From contig NZ_CADIJX010000002.1 of NCBI RefSeq assembly GCF_902859625.1, positions 992,001 through 1,056,000 of the forward strand: a stretch of 64,000 bases of DNA, given 5' to 3'. Position numbers and translations under genes: made by a program. Source of the DNA: Achromobacter pestifer (GTDB lineage: Bacteria > Pseudomonadota > Gammaproteobacteria > Burkholderiales > Burkholderiaceae_B). Below the pieces are notes generated by a model. The model saw nothing but the letters and a program-made list of their open reading frames with translations. It was not told where the DNA came from and made no database searches. Each line of letters opens with the position of its first letter. Positions within the stretch are counted from its first letter, which is position 1. Shown here piece by piece: positions 19,181 to 27,761 of this stretch.

Positions 19181-19726
19181 TTACACCGCGCGGCGCAGCT
19201 TCACGCCGGGGAAGTCCACCGGCACCGCGAACGCCACGTTCACGTAGTTCGTGAACAGGTTCAACGCCACGTGCGCCAGAATTTCGACGATCTCCTCATC
19301 GCTGAACCCCGCCGCGCGTACGGCCTGCACGTCCGCCTGACCGATCTGGCCGCGCGCCTCCACCAGTTGCAGCGCAAAGCGCAGCGCCGCCGCAGTCTTG
19401 GGATCCGTGGCTTGGCCGTCTTGGGCCGCCGTCATTTCTTCCGCGCTGGCGCCGGCCTTGCGGCCTAGCGCCGTGTGGGCTGCCAGGCAATATTCGCAAG
19501 CGTTGCGGTCGGCCACGGCAACGGCGATCTGCTCGCCCAGCTTGGCGGGAATCACGCCGCCGCCCAAGGCGCCGAACGAACCCCACATGCTTTTCAGCGC
19601 CGCTGGCGAATTGGCCACAGCCTTGAACATGTTGGGCGTGGCGCCGAATGCGCCATGGATTTGCGACAGCAGCGCGGCGCGATCCGCGGTGGTGTGGGCG
19701 GGATCAATCAGGGAAACACGGGTCAT
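19181..19726 (-). CDS. Carboxymuconolactone decarboxylase/AhpD-like protein
   Basis: 181 residues, mostly helical. The AhpD core is clear: EQIAVAVADRNACEYCLAAHTALG carries the E-x(n)-CxxC-xxH redox motif of alkylhydroperoxidase-like proteins. Likely a thiol peroxidase-type enzyme. An AGGAG site at 19735-19739 is 8 nt before ATG 19726 but only 2 nt before ATG 19732, so 19726 is chosen. Divergent from an AraC regulator 121 nt away, which probably controls it. Confidence 0.85.
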   Translation of the reverse strand: MTRVSLIDPAHTTADRAALLSQIHGAFGATPNMFKAVANSPAALKSMWGSFGALGGGVIPAKLGEQIAVAVADRNACEYCLAAHTALGRKAGASAEEMTAAQDGQATDPKTAAALRFALQLVEARGQIGQADVQAVRAAGFSDEEIVEILAHVALNLFTNYVNVAFAVPVDFPGVKLRRAV

Positions 19727-19847
19727 GGTCATGACTCCTGTAAGGGGTTGCCGCCGCCGGATATTGGCGGAGTGAGGCAATCGTACGTACAATCCATGGA
19801 TGAATGGCGTTGTTTAGTCCATAAAAAATGTCCTGGCGTCCAAAACC

Positions 19848-20714
19848 ATGAATGCTCCCTTTGTTTCCCCCGTTGATCGCCTGTCGGCCCTGCTGGACCG
19901 CTTCCGGGTGCGCGCCAGCTTGTTCCACACCGGGGCCTTGTGCGGCATTCAGACGTTCGAGGCCTTGCCGGGGCGCGGCTTTCTGCACGTATTGCGTCAG
20001 GGCGAAATGGAGGTCCGGCATCTGCCGGGCGCAATCGGGCCGCAGCGCATGCTGCTGACCGAACCGACCTTGCTGTTCTACCCGCGCGCCATGCACCACG
20101 AGTTCATCAATCCGCCCATCGGCGGATCGGATTTCACGTGCGCGGCGCTGGATTTCGATGGGGGCGAACGCAATCCCATCGTGCAGTCTTTGCCGCCGGT
20201 GTTGCGGGTGCCGTTGGATGCCGTCGACGGGCTACGGCCCGCGTTGGATCTGCTGTTTGCCGAAGCCGACAACGTGCGATGCGGTGCGCGCCTGCTGGCC
20301 GATCGGCTGTTTGAGGTGGTGCTGATTCAGTTGCTGCGATGGATTCTTGACCACCCGTCAGAAGCGGGCATCAGCAGCGGCTTGGTCAGAGGGCTGTCGG
20401 ACCCGAAGCTGGCCCGGGCGCTGGTGGCCGTGCATCAGGCGCCGCGCGACGAATGGTCGCTTGAGAAATTGGCGGCCATTGCGGGCATGTCCCGCAGCGC
20501 GTTTGCCGCGGCGTTCAAGGACGCCACGGGCACCACGCCGGCGGCCTACCTGACGGACTGGCGCTTGAGCCTGGCCGCGTCGATGATGCGATCGGGGCGA
20601 CCGGTGAAGCGGGTCGCTGATGATCTGGGCTTTGCCAGCGCATCCTCTTTGTCCAAGGCTTTCCGGCAGCGAATGGGGGCGTCTCCGCGCGATTGGCTTG
20701 CCGTGAATCGTTAG
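19848..20714 (+). CDS. AraC family transcriptional regulator
   Basis: 288 residues. The N-terminal half is a cupin-like ligand domain of the AraC_binding_6 type (ALLDRFRVRASLFHTG start, FYPRAMHHEF). The C-terminal half is a double HTH (WSLEKLAAIAGMSRSAFAAAFK, then VADDLGFASASSLSKAFRQRMGASP). Divergent from the AhpD-like gene, so a local activator of it is likely. Its stop overlaps the convergent dmeF stop region by 4 nt. Confidence 0.9.
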   Translation: MNAPFVSPVDRLSALLDRFRVRASLFHTGALCGIQTFEALPGRGFLHVLRQGEMEVRHLPGAIGPQRMLLTEPTLLFYPRAMHHEFINPPIGGSDFTCAALDFDGGERNPIVQSLPPVLRVPLDAVDGLRPALDLLFAEADNVRCGARLLADRLFEVVLIQLLRWILDHPSEAGISSGLVRGLSDPKLARALVAVHQAPRDEWSLEKLAAIAGMSRSAFAAAFKDATGTTPAAYLTDWRLSLAASMMRSGRPVKRVADDLGFASASSLSKAFRQRMGASPRDWLAVNR

Positions 20715-21712
20715 GCTGGGCTGGGCGTGGCGGGTTCGACTTCGATGGTGACGTGGGAAAGTCCGGCAAGATGCGCCAGCCGCGATTTGTAGCCCGAGGG
20801 CGGCTGCGGGTGATCGGCCAAGAGTGACACGATGACGGCATGATGGCCGGGGCCTACCTGCCAGACGTGCAGGTCGGTCACCTGCGTGTCGGCGTCTTCC
20901 ATGGCGGATCGGATGTTATCCGCAAGATCGCTGCCGGCAGGGGTCTTGTCCAGCAGCGCGCCGCCCGCATCGCGGACCAGGCCCCAGGACCAGTTGGCGA
21001 TAACCAGTGCGCCGACGATACCCATGACCGGATCGGCCCAGTGCCAGCCGTAGCTGCGGCCCAGGACCAGCGCCACAATGGCCAGCACCGAGGTCAGTGC
21101 GTCCGCCAGCACATGCATATAGGCCGAGCGCAGGTTGTTGTCGCGCGCGCCATGGCCGGCATGGCGATGGTGGTCATGGCCATGACCCTGCGTGTGTGCA
21201 TCACCGTGATCATGCCGATGTCCGCCACCGTGATGGTGATGGCCCGCATCGTCCTTCAGCAGCCAGGCGCTGGCCAGATTCACGGCCAAGCCGACGACGG
21301 CGATGCCGATGGCCTCGTTGAATTGAATGGCGACGGGGTCGGCAAGCCTGACCAGGCTTTGCCAGCCGATCATCAGCGACACCAACGCCAGCACGATCGC
21401 GCTGGCGAATCCCGCCAGATCTCCCAACTTGCCTGTGCCGAAACTAAAGCGCGTATCCCGCGCGTGACGCCGGGCGTAACCGTAAGCCAACGCCGCAATC
21501 AGCATGGCGGCCGCATGCGTGGACATATGCCAGCCATCGGCCACCAGCGCCATGGATCCGTAGATCGTGCCCGCGACGATTTCGATCAGCATCATGGCCG
21601 CCGTCAATGCGATGACCAGCCAGACCCTTTTCTCGTTGCGGCGATGGCCGTCGCCCAGGAACATGTGATCGTGTTGGCCGGAAGCCGGGGCGGAGGCGTG
21701 CGAGTGGTTCAT
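20711..21712 (-). CDS. dmeF: Cation diffusion facilitator, DmeF type (Co/Ni efflux)
   Basis: 333 residues, six membrane helices. Transport-site residues: LVADGWHMSTHA in helix 2 and HVLADALTSV in helix 5, the H/D pattern of CDF exporters. A very His-rich cytoplasmic loop lies near residues 157-190 (HHHHGGGHRHDHGD), and the N-terminus is also His-rich. The C-terminal domain has VTDLHVWQVGPGHHAVIVSL. Linkage to an RcnR-type sensor 23 nt upstream points to cobalt/nickel resistance, as in dmeRF systems. It exports metal from the cytoplasm by proton exchange. Confidence 0.9.
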   Translation of the reverse strand: MNHSHASAPASGQHDHMFLGDGHRRNEKRVWLVIALTAAMMLIEIVAGTIYGSMALVADGWHMSTHAAAMLIAALAYGYARRHARDTRFSFGTGKLGDLAGFASAIVLALVSLMIGWQSLVRLADPVAIQFNEAIGIAVVGLAVNLASAWLLKDDAGHHHHGGGHRHDHGDAHTQGHGHDHHRHAGHGARDNNLRSAYMHVLADALTSVLAIVALVLGRSYGWHWADPVMGIVGALVIANWSWGLVRDAGGALLDKTPAGSDLADNIRSAMEDADTQVTDLHVWQVGPGHHAVIVSLLADHPQPPSGYKSRLAHLAGLSHVTIEVEPATPSPA

Positions 21713-21735
21713 GCTGTCTCTCTTTGGGGGGCGGC

Positions 21736-22008
21736 TTACTTCAGATAACTGCGCATGACTTCCACCAACTCTTCGCCGCCTTGCTGGCGTTCCGCTTCCG
21801 TGGCGGCCGCCAGGACGTGTTCACGCAGGTGATCTTCCATGACTTCGGCCGTCAATCCATTCATGGCGCCGCGGGCCGAGGCCAGCTGACGCAGGACTTC
21901 CGCGCAAGGCGAATTTGCTTCCAACGCGCGCTCCACGCCTTCCAGTTGCCCTTTGATGCGGCGAACACGTGCGATGAGTTTGTCGTGCTGGGAGTGAAGG
22001 TGAGACAT
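21736..22008 (-). CDS. dmeR: RcnR/FrmR-family metal-responsive repressor (DmeR)
   Basis: 90 residues, all-helical CsoR/RcnR/FrmR fold. The metal fingerprint is exactly that of the Ni/Co sensor RcnR: H3, C35, H60 and H64 at the same positions as in E. coli RcnR, rather than the Cys set of CsoR or the FrmR set. It should repress itself and dmeF until Co or Ni binds. Upstream of dmeF on the same strand, with a G-tract operator just before its start. Confidence 0.92.
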   Translation of the reverse strand: MSHLHSQHDKLIARVRRIKGQLEGVERALEANSPCAEVLRQLASARGAMNGLTAEVMEDHLREHVLAAATEAERQQGGEELVEVMRSYLK

Positions 22009-22023
22009 GGCGGGCCAATGAAA

Positions 22024-22046
22024 ATATAGTGTAGGGGACTATACTA
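22024..22046 (-). promoter_or_regulatory. DmeR/RcnR-type operator with G-tract
   Basis: An ATAGT (22026-22030) and ACTAT (22038-22042) inverted repeat encloses GTAGGGG. A G-tract flanked by TA-rich arms is the usual RcnR/DmeR site. It ends about 18 nt before the dmeR start, overlapping where the promoter must be. Confidence 0.7.
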
Positions 22047-22126
22047 CTTCACCCAAACCCGTCTTGGCTACACGCCGTTTTTCTGCCCCGTTGAAGGAAA
22101 GCAAATGCCGACGGCCGCGCGCCAAT

Positions 22127-23083
22127 CTACGCAGCGTTTTCGCTGAACTGTTTCCGGTAGGCTGACGGCGACACCGCGAATGCGTGCGTGAAATGTTGGC
22201 GGAACGAGACCGACGAACCGAAACCCACGTTTTCTGCCACCAAGTCCACGGCTTGCCCGCTGGTTTCCAGCAGGCGTTGCGCGGCGGCCAAGCGGTGGTT
22301 CAGCACCCACCCGGACACCGTGGCGCCTGTTTTTTCCTTGAAGCGTCGGGTGAAGTTTCGCCGGCTCATGCCGGCCTTGTCGGCCAACAGATCCAGCGAC
22401 AGCGGTTGCCGCAGATTTTCGATGGCCCAGTCCAGCGTGGCGGTGAGTTTGTCCGAGCCTTCACGTTCGGGCAGTGGCTGTTCGATGTACTGGGCTTGGC
22501 CACCGTGCCGATGCGGCGCGACCACCATGCGGCGGGCCACGCGGTTGGCGACCTCGGCGCCGTGATCGCGGCGCAATAGGTGCAGGCAGCAATCAATGGC
22601 CGCGGCCGTGCCAGCGGACGTCAGGATATCGCCGTCATCGATGTATAGCGATTTCCGGTCCAGCCGCACGTTCGGATGCCGGCGTTCAAAGTCGTCACCC
22701 CATACCCAGTGCGTGGCGGCGGTGCGTCCGTCCAGCAATCCTGCTTCGGCCAGCACGAAGGTGCCCAGGCAGAGCCCCGCGATGCGGGCGCCTCGCGCAT
22801 GGCCGGCTTGCAGGGCCTTCAGCAGCGCGGCAGGCGCGGGTTCTTCCGGGTCGCGCCAGGCCGGCATGATGATGGTGTCGGCCTGGGACAGCGCCGACAG
22901 ATCATGTTCCACCTCGATCTTGAACCCGGACTGGGTAGCAATCAGCCCCGTTTGTTCACCGCAGACCAGCAGCCGATAGCGCGGCACGCCCAATCGGGCC
23001 AAGTCATCGCCAAACACCATGCACGGCACGGACAGATGGAAAGGGCTGATGCCTTCAAAGGCGATGACGGCGACGGTATGCAT
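22127..23083 (-). CDS. GlxA family transcriptional regulator (DJ-1/PfpI + AraC HTH)
   Basis: 318 residues. N-terminal DJ-1/PfpI-like domain (about 1-180) with the nucleophile-elbow segment RIAGLCLGTFVLAEAGLLDG, then an AraC double HTH (LSLDLLADKAGMSRRNFTRRFKEKTG and VAENVGFGSSVSFRQHFTHAF). Start at ATG 23083 (MHTVAVIAFEG) matches the family; an in-frame start at 23149 adds an unrelated segment. Divergent from the isochorismatase-family gene with 131 nt between, so that gene is its likely target. Confidence 0.9.
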   Translation of the reverse strand: MHTVAVIAFEGISPFHLSVPCMVFGDDLARLGVPRYRLLVCGEQTGLIATQSGFKIEVEHDLSALSQADTIIMPAWRDPEEPAPAALLKALQAGHARGARIAGLCLGTFVLAEAGLLDGRTAATHWVWGDDFERRHPNVRLDRKSLYIDDGDILTSAGTAAAIDCCLHLLRRDHGAEVANRVARRMVVAPHRHGGQAQYIEQPLPEREGSDKLTATLDWAIENLRQPLSLDLLADKAGMSRRNFTRRFKEKTGATVSGWVLNHRLAAAQRLLETSGQAVDLVAENVGFGSSVSFRQHFTHAFAVSPSAYRKQFSENAA

Positions 23084-23214
23084 GGCTTGCTCGCATGAGA
23101 GCCCAAAGCGGGTTGGCCCGATTCTATCAATAGTTGTCCAGCGGGCCACTATCGCCGGCCTTCGTCTGGCGGGACACTAGGGGTTCTTCCACGTCACACC
23201 AAAGAGGGCACCCC

Positions 23215-23826
23215 GTGAACCATCCCACTATCCGCACCCTGGCTGGCGCTGCCGCTCCGGCGTCCATCGATGCGTCCAGCACCGCGCTGCTGGTGATCGA
23301 TTTTCAGAACGAATACTTCAACGGCAAGCTGCCGATCCCTGCTGGCAAGACGGCGCTGGGCAATGCGCAGCGCCTGATCGCGCACGCTGACAAGGCGGGC
23401 ATACCCGTTTTCCACATCCAGCACGTCACGCCCGCAGGCAGCCCGGTTTTCGCCGACCAGAGCCCCTCCGGTGAATTCCACGCCGAATTGCAGCCGCAGG
23501 CGCATCACCACGTCGTGCGCAAGTCCTCGGTCAGCGTGTTTCCCACCACGGACCTGGATCAGCAACTGAAAGCGGGCGGCGTCAAGACACTGGTGATCTC
23601 TGGCCTGATGACGCATGCCTGCGTGGCCGGCGCGGCGCGCGATGCGGTGCCCTTGGGATACGGCGTGATCGTGGCCGAGGACGCCTGCGCCACCCGGGAC
23701 CTGGACCGCGCCGATGGCAGCGTGGTTGGCCATGACAGCCTGCATCGCGCGGCCTTGGCCAGCATCGATGACACGTTCGGGGATGTCTTGACCACCGAGC
23801 AGGTGTTGAAGCTGCCCGTGGTGTGA
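23215..23826 (+). CDS. Isochorismatase (cysteine hydrolase) family protein
   Basis: 203 residues. Catalytic triad visible: D in LLVIDFQNEYF, K in VVRKSSVSVF, C in GLMTHACVAGAARDA, with the preceding cis-peptide region. The family hydrolyses amides or vinyl ethers (nicotinamidase-like, biuret- or N-carbamoyl-type); the substrate is not evident. GTG 23215 is chosen because AAAGAGGG lies about 8 nt before it; the in-frame start at 23134 has no ribosome site. Probably controlled by the divergent GlxA-type regulator. Confidence 0.88.
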   Translation: MNHPTIRTLAGAAAPASIDASSTALLVIDFQNEYFNGKLPIPAGKTALGNAQRLIAHADKAGIPVFHIQHVTPAGSPVFADQSPSGEFHAELQPQAHHHVVRKSSVSVFPTTDLDQQLKAGGVKTLVISGLMTHACVAGAARDAVPLGYGVIVAEDACATRDLDRADGSVVGHDSLHRAALASIDDTFGDVLTTEQVLKLPVV

Positions 23827-23851
23827 GGCCAGGGTGCTGCGGCGGGCGGGA

Positions 23852-24358
23852 TCAGCCGAGCGGCGATCCCGTTGCTACTTGCTTGGGGTTCTTGCGGATC
23901 AGGATAATGCCGGCAATCGTCAGCACCAGACCGCCGCCCATATAGGGCAGCCCAAAAATCAGCACCCAGAAAAACAAGGCGGTATTCGTGTCACTGGCTG
24001 CCCGTGCACCCACGGTGGCTGCGTCATGCGCGGCGGGATCCATCAGCAGCAGGTTGGCCGGGATCGTCAGCAGCAGCGAAATCCCAAGCAACGTGCAACC
24101 CCAGCCGACCAGGCGGCGCATATTGGGAATGCGGACCAGCGCCGCGGTAACCGCAACCGTGATCAGCAAGGAAATAATCCCGCCCACCATCTGCATGGTG
24201 TCAACGGTGGCGGAATCCGAGGGGGTGTAGGCACCCGTCTGCGGCGCATTCAGCCCAAACGCGATGATCAACAACGGATTGAATACGCTGAAGGCGGTTC
24301 TACCGACCAACAGGCCAAATGCAATGCTGGAAAGCCATTTGATCGCGGTAGGGGGCAT
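23852..24358 (-). CDS. Hypothetical four-helix membrane protein
   Basis: 168 residues with four hydrophobic segments (around WLSSIAFGLLVG, MVGGIISLLITVAV, LLGISLLLTIPANLL and FGLPYMGGGLVLTIAGIIL) and a short charged tail. No family is recognised. ATG 24358 (MPPTAIKW) is preferred to a TTG 33 nt upstream; neither has a good ribosome site. Convergent with the isochorismatase gene; the following gene on the same strand is 99 nt upstream. Confidence 0.6.
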   Translation of the reverse strand: MPPTAIKWLSSIAFGLLVGRTAFSVFNPLLIIAFGLNAPQTGAYTPSDSATVDTMQMVGGIISLLITVAVTAALVRIPNMRRLVGWGCTLLGISLLLTIPANLLLMDPAAHDAATVGARAASDTNTALFFWVLIFGLPYMGGGLVLTIAGIILIRKNPKQVATGSPLG

Positions 24359-24457
24359 CGGAAGTCCGGGCTGTGGTGGGGCGCTGGGCAAACTTACTGT
24401 TGGCGAAGCGATCCCGCGCCGAGCAACCGGCGCGGCGTGGTGCTTAATGCGTGGTGC

Positions 24458-25096
24458 TTAATAATAGATATCCACGTAATCGGTCAGGCCGTTGCATTGC
24501 TCCATCTTTTGCAGGCGCCAGTATTTGCGCTTGCCGGTCGCACGGAACTCGTAGTCACCCGTGCGCTCGCAGCGTCGGCCTTTATCGGGGGCGTCCAGGA
24601 TCAGGATCGTGCCACGGAAGATAAACCGGTCGCTGTCGATCGAGACGATTTCGCCATTGATTTTCAGCGTGCCCTCGAAGTTGGCCTGAGTGCCGTCGAT
24701 GCGCACGACGTCATTGGTATCTTTTGCGCTCAGTTGGCCACGTTGCGCCGACCAGAGCCATTGCAGGCTGATGCCACTGTTATTCAACAGGCGTTCGTAG
24801 GCAGCCTGGCTCTTGATATCGGTCTTTTGCACCGGCGCCAAGGCGCCGGCCGGAGCCGAGGTTGCGGCAGCCGGTGCTGCGGCAGCCGGCGCTGCGGCAG
24901 GGGCTTGTTGACTCTGTTGTGCTGGTGCCCGCGCAGGAAGTTCAGGCGACGCGGTGCCATGCGCTCGCGTGGGTGCCGATTGCGCCATGGCGGGCGACGA
25001 CGCCACCAACGCTGCGCTTAGCGCCAGAAGCAAAAGGGTGGGCATTCGTTTTTTTCTAATGGCGACCGCCGATCCAACGCCGGTGTATTCGTGCAT
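24458..25096 (-). CDS. Secreted protein with Ala/Pro-rich linker, unknown function
   Basis: 212 residues. A signal peptide starts at a basic patch (IRKKRMPTLLLLALSAAL) and is cleaved near PAMAQ. A low-complexity Ala/Pro/Gln linker spans about 60-95, then a compact domain (YERLLNNSGISLQWLWSAQ, VRIDGTQANFEGTL, RCERTGDYEFRATG) with two cysteines that could pair. Predicted periplasmic. AGGGA before ATG 25096 supports that start over an upstream in-frame one at 25126. No family recognised. Confidence 0.65.
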   Translation of the reverse strand: MHEYTGVGSAVAIRKKRMPTLLLLALSAALVASSPAMAQSAPTRAHGTASPELPARAPAQQSQQAPAAAPAAAAPAAATSAPAGALAPVQKTDIKSQAAYERLLNNSGISLQWLWSAQRGQLSAKDTNDVVRIDGTQANFEGTLKINGEIVSIDSDRFIFRGTILILDAPDKGRRCERTGDYEFRATGKRKYWRLQKMEQCNGLTDYVDIYY

Positions 25097-25269
25097 GGTG
25101 TTCCCTGGGTATTCGCTTGGGCGCATAAATTAGCATGCGCATCGCTACTAATAATTGCCGGTTTTCGGTCTTATGTATCTATTAGTTAACCGAGGGGGTG
25201 CGGGCCGGGTCAGGGGATTATGCAGAAAATCGGCAGCCATTGCCCGAACCCGATTCAGCCTTTGCGGGT

Positions 25270-25758
25270 TCAGGCTTGGGTGCGGTTCTTGACGTTCTCT
25301 TGGTGCAGCGCGCGCACCTGTTCGGCGAATTCCGGCACCGGCCCGTCGACCTCAATGCCGTCAACCACGTCACCAATCGCCAGTGGCCGCACGCGAGAGG
25401 GCGGCACGCCCCATTCCCGCATCCACTGCGAATACTGCGCGGACGAGCTGGCATAGACGATCCGGCCCAGACCCACCCATCCATGCGCGGCCGAACACAT
25501 CGGGCAATGTTCTCCCGAGGTATAGACGGTGCAGGATGCGCGTTCGGAGGCTGGCACGTGGTTGGCGGCCCAACGGGCAATCTCAAATTCGGGATGTTGG
25601 GTGTGGTCGCCGCCGGCCACGTGGTTATGGTCTTCAAACAGCACCTGGCCATTGGCGGACACCAGAATCGAACCAAAAGGCTCATCGCCTGATGCCAGCG
25701 CTTGCTTGGCCAGTGCCACGCACCGCGCAAGGTGCTTCTTGTCTTGTTCGTCAATCAC
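25270..25758 (-). CDS. Nucleoside/cytidine deaminase-fold protein (guanine deaminase-like)
   Basis: 162 residues of the CDA fold. Zinc ligands and catalytic glutamate: H55-P-E57 (HPE in place of the common HAE) and C85-PM-C88 in HCPMCSAAHGW. The short length and PEFEIARWA helix resemble guanine deaminase or small nucleoside deaminases rather than TadA, which would have a longer tRNA-binding end. Cytoplasmic. Stands alone on the minus strand between two exported proteins. Confidence 0.85.
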   Translation of the reverse strand: MIDEQDKKHLARCVALAKQALASGDEPFGSILVSANGQVLFEDHNHVAGGDHTQHPEFEIARWAANHVPASERASCTVYTSGEHCPMCSAAHGWVGLGRIVYASSSAQYSQWMREWGVPPSRVRPLAIGDVVDGIEVDGPVPEFAEQVRALHQENVKNRTQA

Positions 25759-25839
25759 TTGGAGGGCTCCTGGTCATGAACTGCGGCGCAGGGTTGCAGG
25801 GCCCGCCGATCAGCGGGCCGTTGTCCATCAGGGAAGGGG

Positions 25840-26436
25840 TTACAGCAGCAACGGTGAAATCTTGCTGCCGTCCACGGACACGCCGGCCATCAAGCCGCCG
25901 TTGTTCATCACAAACCCTACGATGGGCTGTTGGACGGTATTGGAATCAATGTTGCCATTGGCTCCCAGGTTTGCCACGGCGACGGTGGCATCAGCGCCGA
26001 TCGTCCAGCCGCTGCTGGCGCGGAACTTGGCCAAGGCGTCATCCGTCATGAACAATACCACCATGGCTTTGGACTGCGCGCCAGCCTGCAAGCCGATCGA
26101 ACCCCCGGTGATGCTGTAGTACCCGGTGTCCTGGCCGTTGATCCGCAGCGCGCCCGTTCCATGCTGCGCGCCCACGATGAAGCTGGCGCTTAGCACCGCC
26201 GGAAACACCAGGACGCCACGAGCCCGCGCCACCAACTGTTTGGACTGCGGTGCGGCCTCGTACAGCTTGGACAAGGTGGCGGTCGTGGCGGCATTCAGTT
26301 CCTGCCGCTTTTCAGCCGCCGTGGGCGACGCTTGTGGACCGTTCATGGTGCAACCCGCAAGGAAAACGCTGCTGGCTACACCTAGCGTCAACGCGGCGAC
26401 GCCAGTTCTACGCAATTTCGAAAAAGTGTTAAGCAT
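25840..26436 (-). CDS. SYLF/Ysc84-domain lipoprotein
   Basis: 198 residues. Lipobox LAGC near residue 29, then a Ysc84/SYLF lipid-binding domain: SKQLVARARGVLVFPAVLSASFIVG, GYYSITGGSIGLQAGAQSKAMVVLFMT and WTIGADATVAV. Bacterial members are periplasmic or outer-membrane proteins linked to envelope stress; the domain binds phosphoinositides in eukaryotes. Monocistronic. Confidence 0.88.
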   Translation of the reverse strand: MLNTFSKLRRTGVAALTLGVASSVFLAGCTMNGPQASPTAAEKRQELNAATTATLSKLYEAAPQSKQLVARARGVLVFPAVLSASFIVGAQHGTGALRINGQDTGYYSITGGSIGLQAGAQSKAMVVLFMTDDALAKFRASSGWTIGADATVAVANLGANGNIDSNTVQQPIVGFVMNNGGLMAGVSVDGSKISPLLL

Positions 26437-26580
26437 GTACGCATCCTTTGGGTGGCAAACGACTGAATCGCGTCAGGCATGACGCTACGTCAAAGATTAC
26501 TCCCGACGGCCATGCGGTTGCGCGGGATTTTGTTCAAGCGGCCATAAAAACAGACGCTGCCATCGGTTTAACATCGCGCC

Positions 26581-26859
26581 ATGCTCATCTACCTCATCAT
26601 TCCCTGGATTGTGTTGGCCATGGTGGTCGGCGTCGCGGCGTCCGGCCGTGGCCGCAAAGGCTTCGGGTGGACGGTGCTGGCCTGCTTGATCAGCCCGATC
26701 GTGGCGGGGATTTTCCTGATGGTCATCGACGACCGTTCTCCGCATGCCAGGCAGCCGGTTCCGGCCACCCACGTTGACTGTCCCGAATGTGGCGAGCGCA
26801 TTCTGCGGGATGCGCGCGTTTGCCGGTATTGCGGCGCGACGGTCCAGCAGGCGTATTGA
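26581..26859 (+). CDS. Small membrane protein with C-terminal zinc ribbon
   Basis: 92 residues: two hydrophobic segments (about 1-20 and 30-50), then a double CxxC zinc ribbon, CPECGERILRDARVCRYCG, near the C-terminus. Such proteins are common in proteobacteria with unknown role. Start ATG 26581 is the first codon after an otherwise gene-free gap. Confidence 0.7.
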   Translation: MLIYLIIPWIVLAMVVGVAASGRGRKGFGWTVLACLISPIVAGIFLMVIDDRSPHARQPVPATHVDCPECGERILRDARVCRYCGATVQQAY

Positions 26860-26910
26860 CGCGCTCTGACCCACGCGGTGATGAACCCGGGTTGAGCGGC
26901 CGATTGCCCG

Positions 26911-27720
26911 CTAGCGCTGCTGCGCCTCGAATTCGCTGCGGTTCATCAGGTCAAAGTACAGCGTGTCGTCCCACACCAGGCCTAGTGGGTATTCTGTCTC
27001 TTCCGTGTGCGTGCTGTCGCAATCGTTGTCCAGGCGCAAGCGGAAAAAAGCGTCGAACGGCGCCGCGCCGGACAGCCGCGTCGCCAACCTGAGTTGCCAT
27101 GCGGCTTCTTCGATATTGGCCGGCAATGCATCCACGGCGGCGCCCGCTTGTATGCATCGTGCCATCTCCTGTTCCACGCAGGCCTTCAATTCGGCTTCTT
27201 CTGATTCGGACATGGTGTCCAGTTCGATGGTCTCAAGCAGCAGATAGGTGTCGCGGTGGGTCTCAAGAAACGTGATGGTCTCATCAAGATTGGCCAGCAG
27301 CTCGTCCGTAGGCGCACTTGACGGCGTTGTTGACGGCTGTGGCGATTCTTTTTGGGACGCGAAGACAAGCTTCAAGCGGTTCAGGAAGGATGCCGGCTGC
27401 GGCGTGTTGGCAGGCGGTGGCTCGGCATCCGGCAGCAGCGCCGTGGTGGCCCGCACGATCTCTGCAAAACGCTTGACGCGCTCCAGGCCGGTATCGAAGT
27501 GGCTGCTGATGGCATACAGCCGCGTCTTCTGCTCTGGCTCGTCGATGTCGAATCCATCGGACACCAGCGACGCGCACAACTGCGGATCGCCCGACATCAG
27601 CAGCCGGTACATGAAGGGCACATAGTAGGGCCATTCCGACAAGCCGGAAATCGTTTCGGGCCGGTCTGCATAGGACGTGGGCCGATTGCTTAAGCTGTAC
27701 AGATACGAACGATTGGCCAT
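26911..27720 (-). CDS. Hypothetical protein (DUF7822-like start)
   Basis: 269 residues, acidic, no signal or membrane segment. The N-terminus MANRSYLYSLSNRP, followed by SEWPYYVPFMYRLLMSGDP, resembles a group of uncharacterised proteins found near polymorphic-toxin and immunity loci; that match is from memory and weak. A Pro/Ser-rich linker lies around 125-140. The gene ends with a tyrosine/aspartate-rich strand (LGLVWDDTLYFDLMNR). Function unknown. Confidence 0.65.
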   Translation of the reverse strand: MANRSYLYSLSNRPTSYADRPETISGLSEWPYYVPFMYRLLMSGDPQLCASLVSDGFDIDEPEQKTRLYAISSHFDTGLERVKRFAEIVRATTALLPDAEPPPANTPQPASFLNRLKLVFASQKESPQPSTTPSSAPTDELLANLDETITFLETHRDTYLLLETIELDTMSESEEAELKACVEQEMARCIQAGAAVDALPANIEEAAWQLRLATRLSGAAPFDAFFRLRLDNDCDSTHTEETEYPLGLVWDDTLYFDLMNRSEFEAQQR

Positions 27721-27761
27721 GGATAGCGAGCGCCCTAAAAAAAGTGATTGTCGGGGGCTGA

